The translations under genes were made by a program, and so were the position numbers. The notes under the pieces were generated by a model, which worked only from the letters and a program-made list of their open reading frames with translations, made no database searches and was not told where the DNA came from. DNA of 52,343 nt, taken from NCBI GenBank assembly GCA_018992565.1, contig JACVGW010000009.1, forward strand, positions 4,969-57,311, given 5' to 3'. This stretch comes from Theionarchaea archaeon. GTDB lineage: Archaea; Methanobacteriota_B; Thermococci; Methanofastidiosales; SZ-28-30. Positions 51,867-52,343 of the stretch are shown here, piece after piece (within the stretch, counting starts at the first letter, position 1; each line of letters begins with the position of its first letter).

Positions 51867-52343
51867 TATATCACCTCCTTTTCTATGGTTCTGTTCTCTT
51901 TTCAGAAGAAGACTACAGTAAGCTTCTCTGTCTGCCTTCCAAGGATCAGGAGCAGCCAGAGTGACACTTCTTCCGCAATGAGATCTTGCAGTTCACAGCA
52001 AGAACCACTCTGACTGACATGGGCAGTCTTCTTTATAAGTTTTTGGGTTTTCTTTTCAAAATACTTCAATTCTCTAAAATAAGACCTTTTTATAGTGATT
52101 TGTATTTTGCGGATATGAATTATTAAGAATTTTGTTTCAAGTTGTCTTTTGACCTAAAATTAGAGCAGAAATTCTTCATTAAATCTGGATTCGCTTTATC
52201 TCTTTCGTAAATCTACCTGTTGACCTGTAGTGTTCTTGTAGCAAGAGTTTTTCAGTGATTGGAACAAAGAGTATGTGATGTAACCCTTCAGAAAGTCTCA
52301 TAGACTATGTTGCATTATCTGCAGAGGAATTCTATGTGTGAAA
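51867..52343. other. Intergenic region at the window end
   Basis: A/T-rich, no ORF with gene character. A CTTATAAAG-type box on the minus strand near 52031-52040 may serve the SRPBCC gene. Long A/T stretches (52060-52150) could hold promoters for genes beyond the window. Confidence 0.4.

Noticed and set aside
1-52343. CRISPR arrays, tRNA and rRNA genes
   Set aside because: No regularly spaced repeats and no tRNA- or rRNA-like sequence were seen by eye on either strand.

Overview
The window looks like part of a euryarchaeal chromosome. It carries an archaeal family B DNA polymerase, the bifunctional archaeal fructose-1,6-bisphosphate aldolase/phosphatase, an archaeal secreted S16-type protease, RqcH, a two-subunit 2-oxoacid:ferredoxin oxidoreductase and an HdrCBA/MvhD operon. 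Many genes have an A/T-rich TATA box 22-30 bases before the start codon and no ribosome binding site, which suggests leaderless transcripts; others have clear GGAGG/GGTGA sites. The organism is probably anaerobic and ferredoxin-based, with oxygen-defence genes. I cannot fix the lineage; no mcr or hydrogenase gene is present here.

1-14.4 kb: housekeeping and redox genes. These are a LiaF-like membrane protein, a tiny zinc-ribbon protein, a flavin reductase-like protein, a TIM-barrel isomerase-like protein, PolB, the S16 protease and FBP aldolase/phosphatase. A minus-strand run follows: ferritin-like protein, superoxide-reductase-like/cytochrome b561-like fusion, KorA, KorB, peroxiredoxin. 14.9-26.5 kb: a winged-helix protein, thioredoxin-RqcH, the hdrC-hdrB-hdrA'A-mvhD operon for flavin-based electron transfer, and small genes (GNAT, NIF3, DUF3795, split LysO, class III aminotransferase). 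26.5-27.6 kb has no convincing gene but holds inverted repeats and a promoter-like box.

28.6-46.9 kb is the standout: a composite, apparently undescribed RiPP (ribosomally made, post-translationally modified peptide) locus. I count eight radical SAM/SPASM enzymes (here rSAM-A to -H in map order), two tandem PqqD-type peptide-binding proteins, one methyltransferase, two paralogous HTH regulators (R1, R2), and three Cys-rich peptides of 49-55 residues (P1, P2, P3) that gene callers would easily miss. P2 and P3 share a nearly identical leader (starting MKAISLNKKLW) followed by different Cys-rich cores. rSAM-D and rSAM-H share an identical 39-residue N-terminus, with 101 identical bases, but have diverged catalytic parts. 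The simplest reading is that a conserved leader is matched to a conserved leader-binding domain while cores and catalytic domains diversify. Several units share a CATATAA-type promoter box, and R2 has a striking inverted repeat around its own promoter.

46.9-52.3 kb: a winged-helix regulator, a Cys-repeat lipoprotein, a PadR/HAAS membrane pair, a methyltransferase and an SRPBCC protein. I saw no tRNA, rRNA, CRISPR array or intact transposon.
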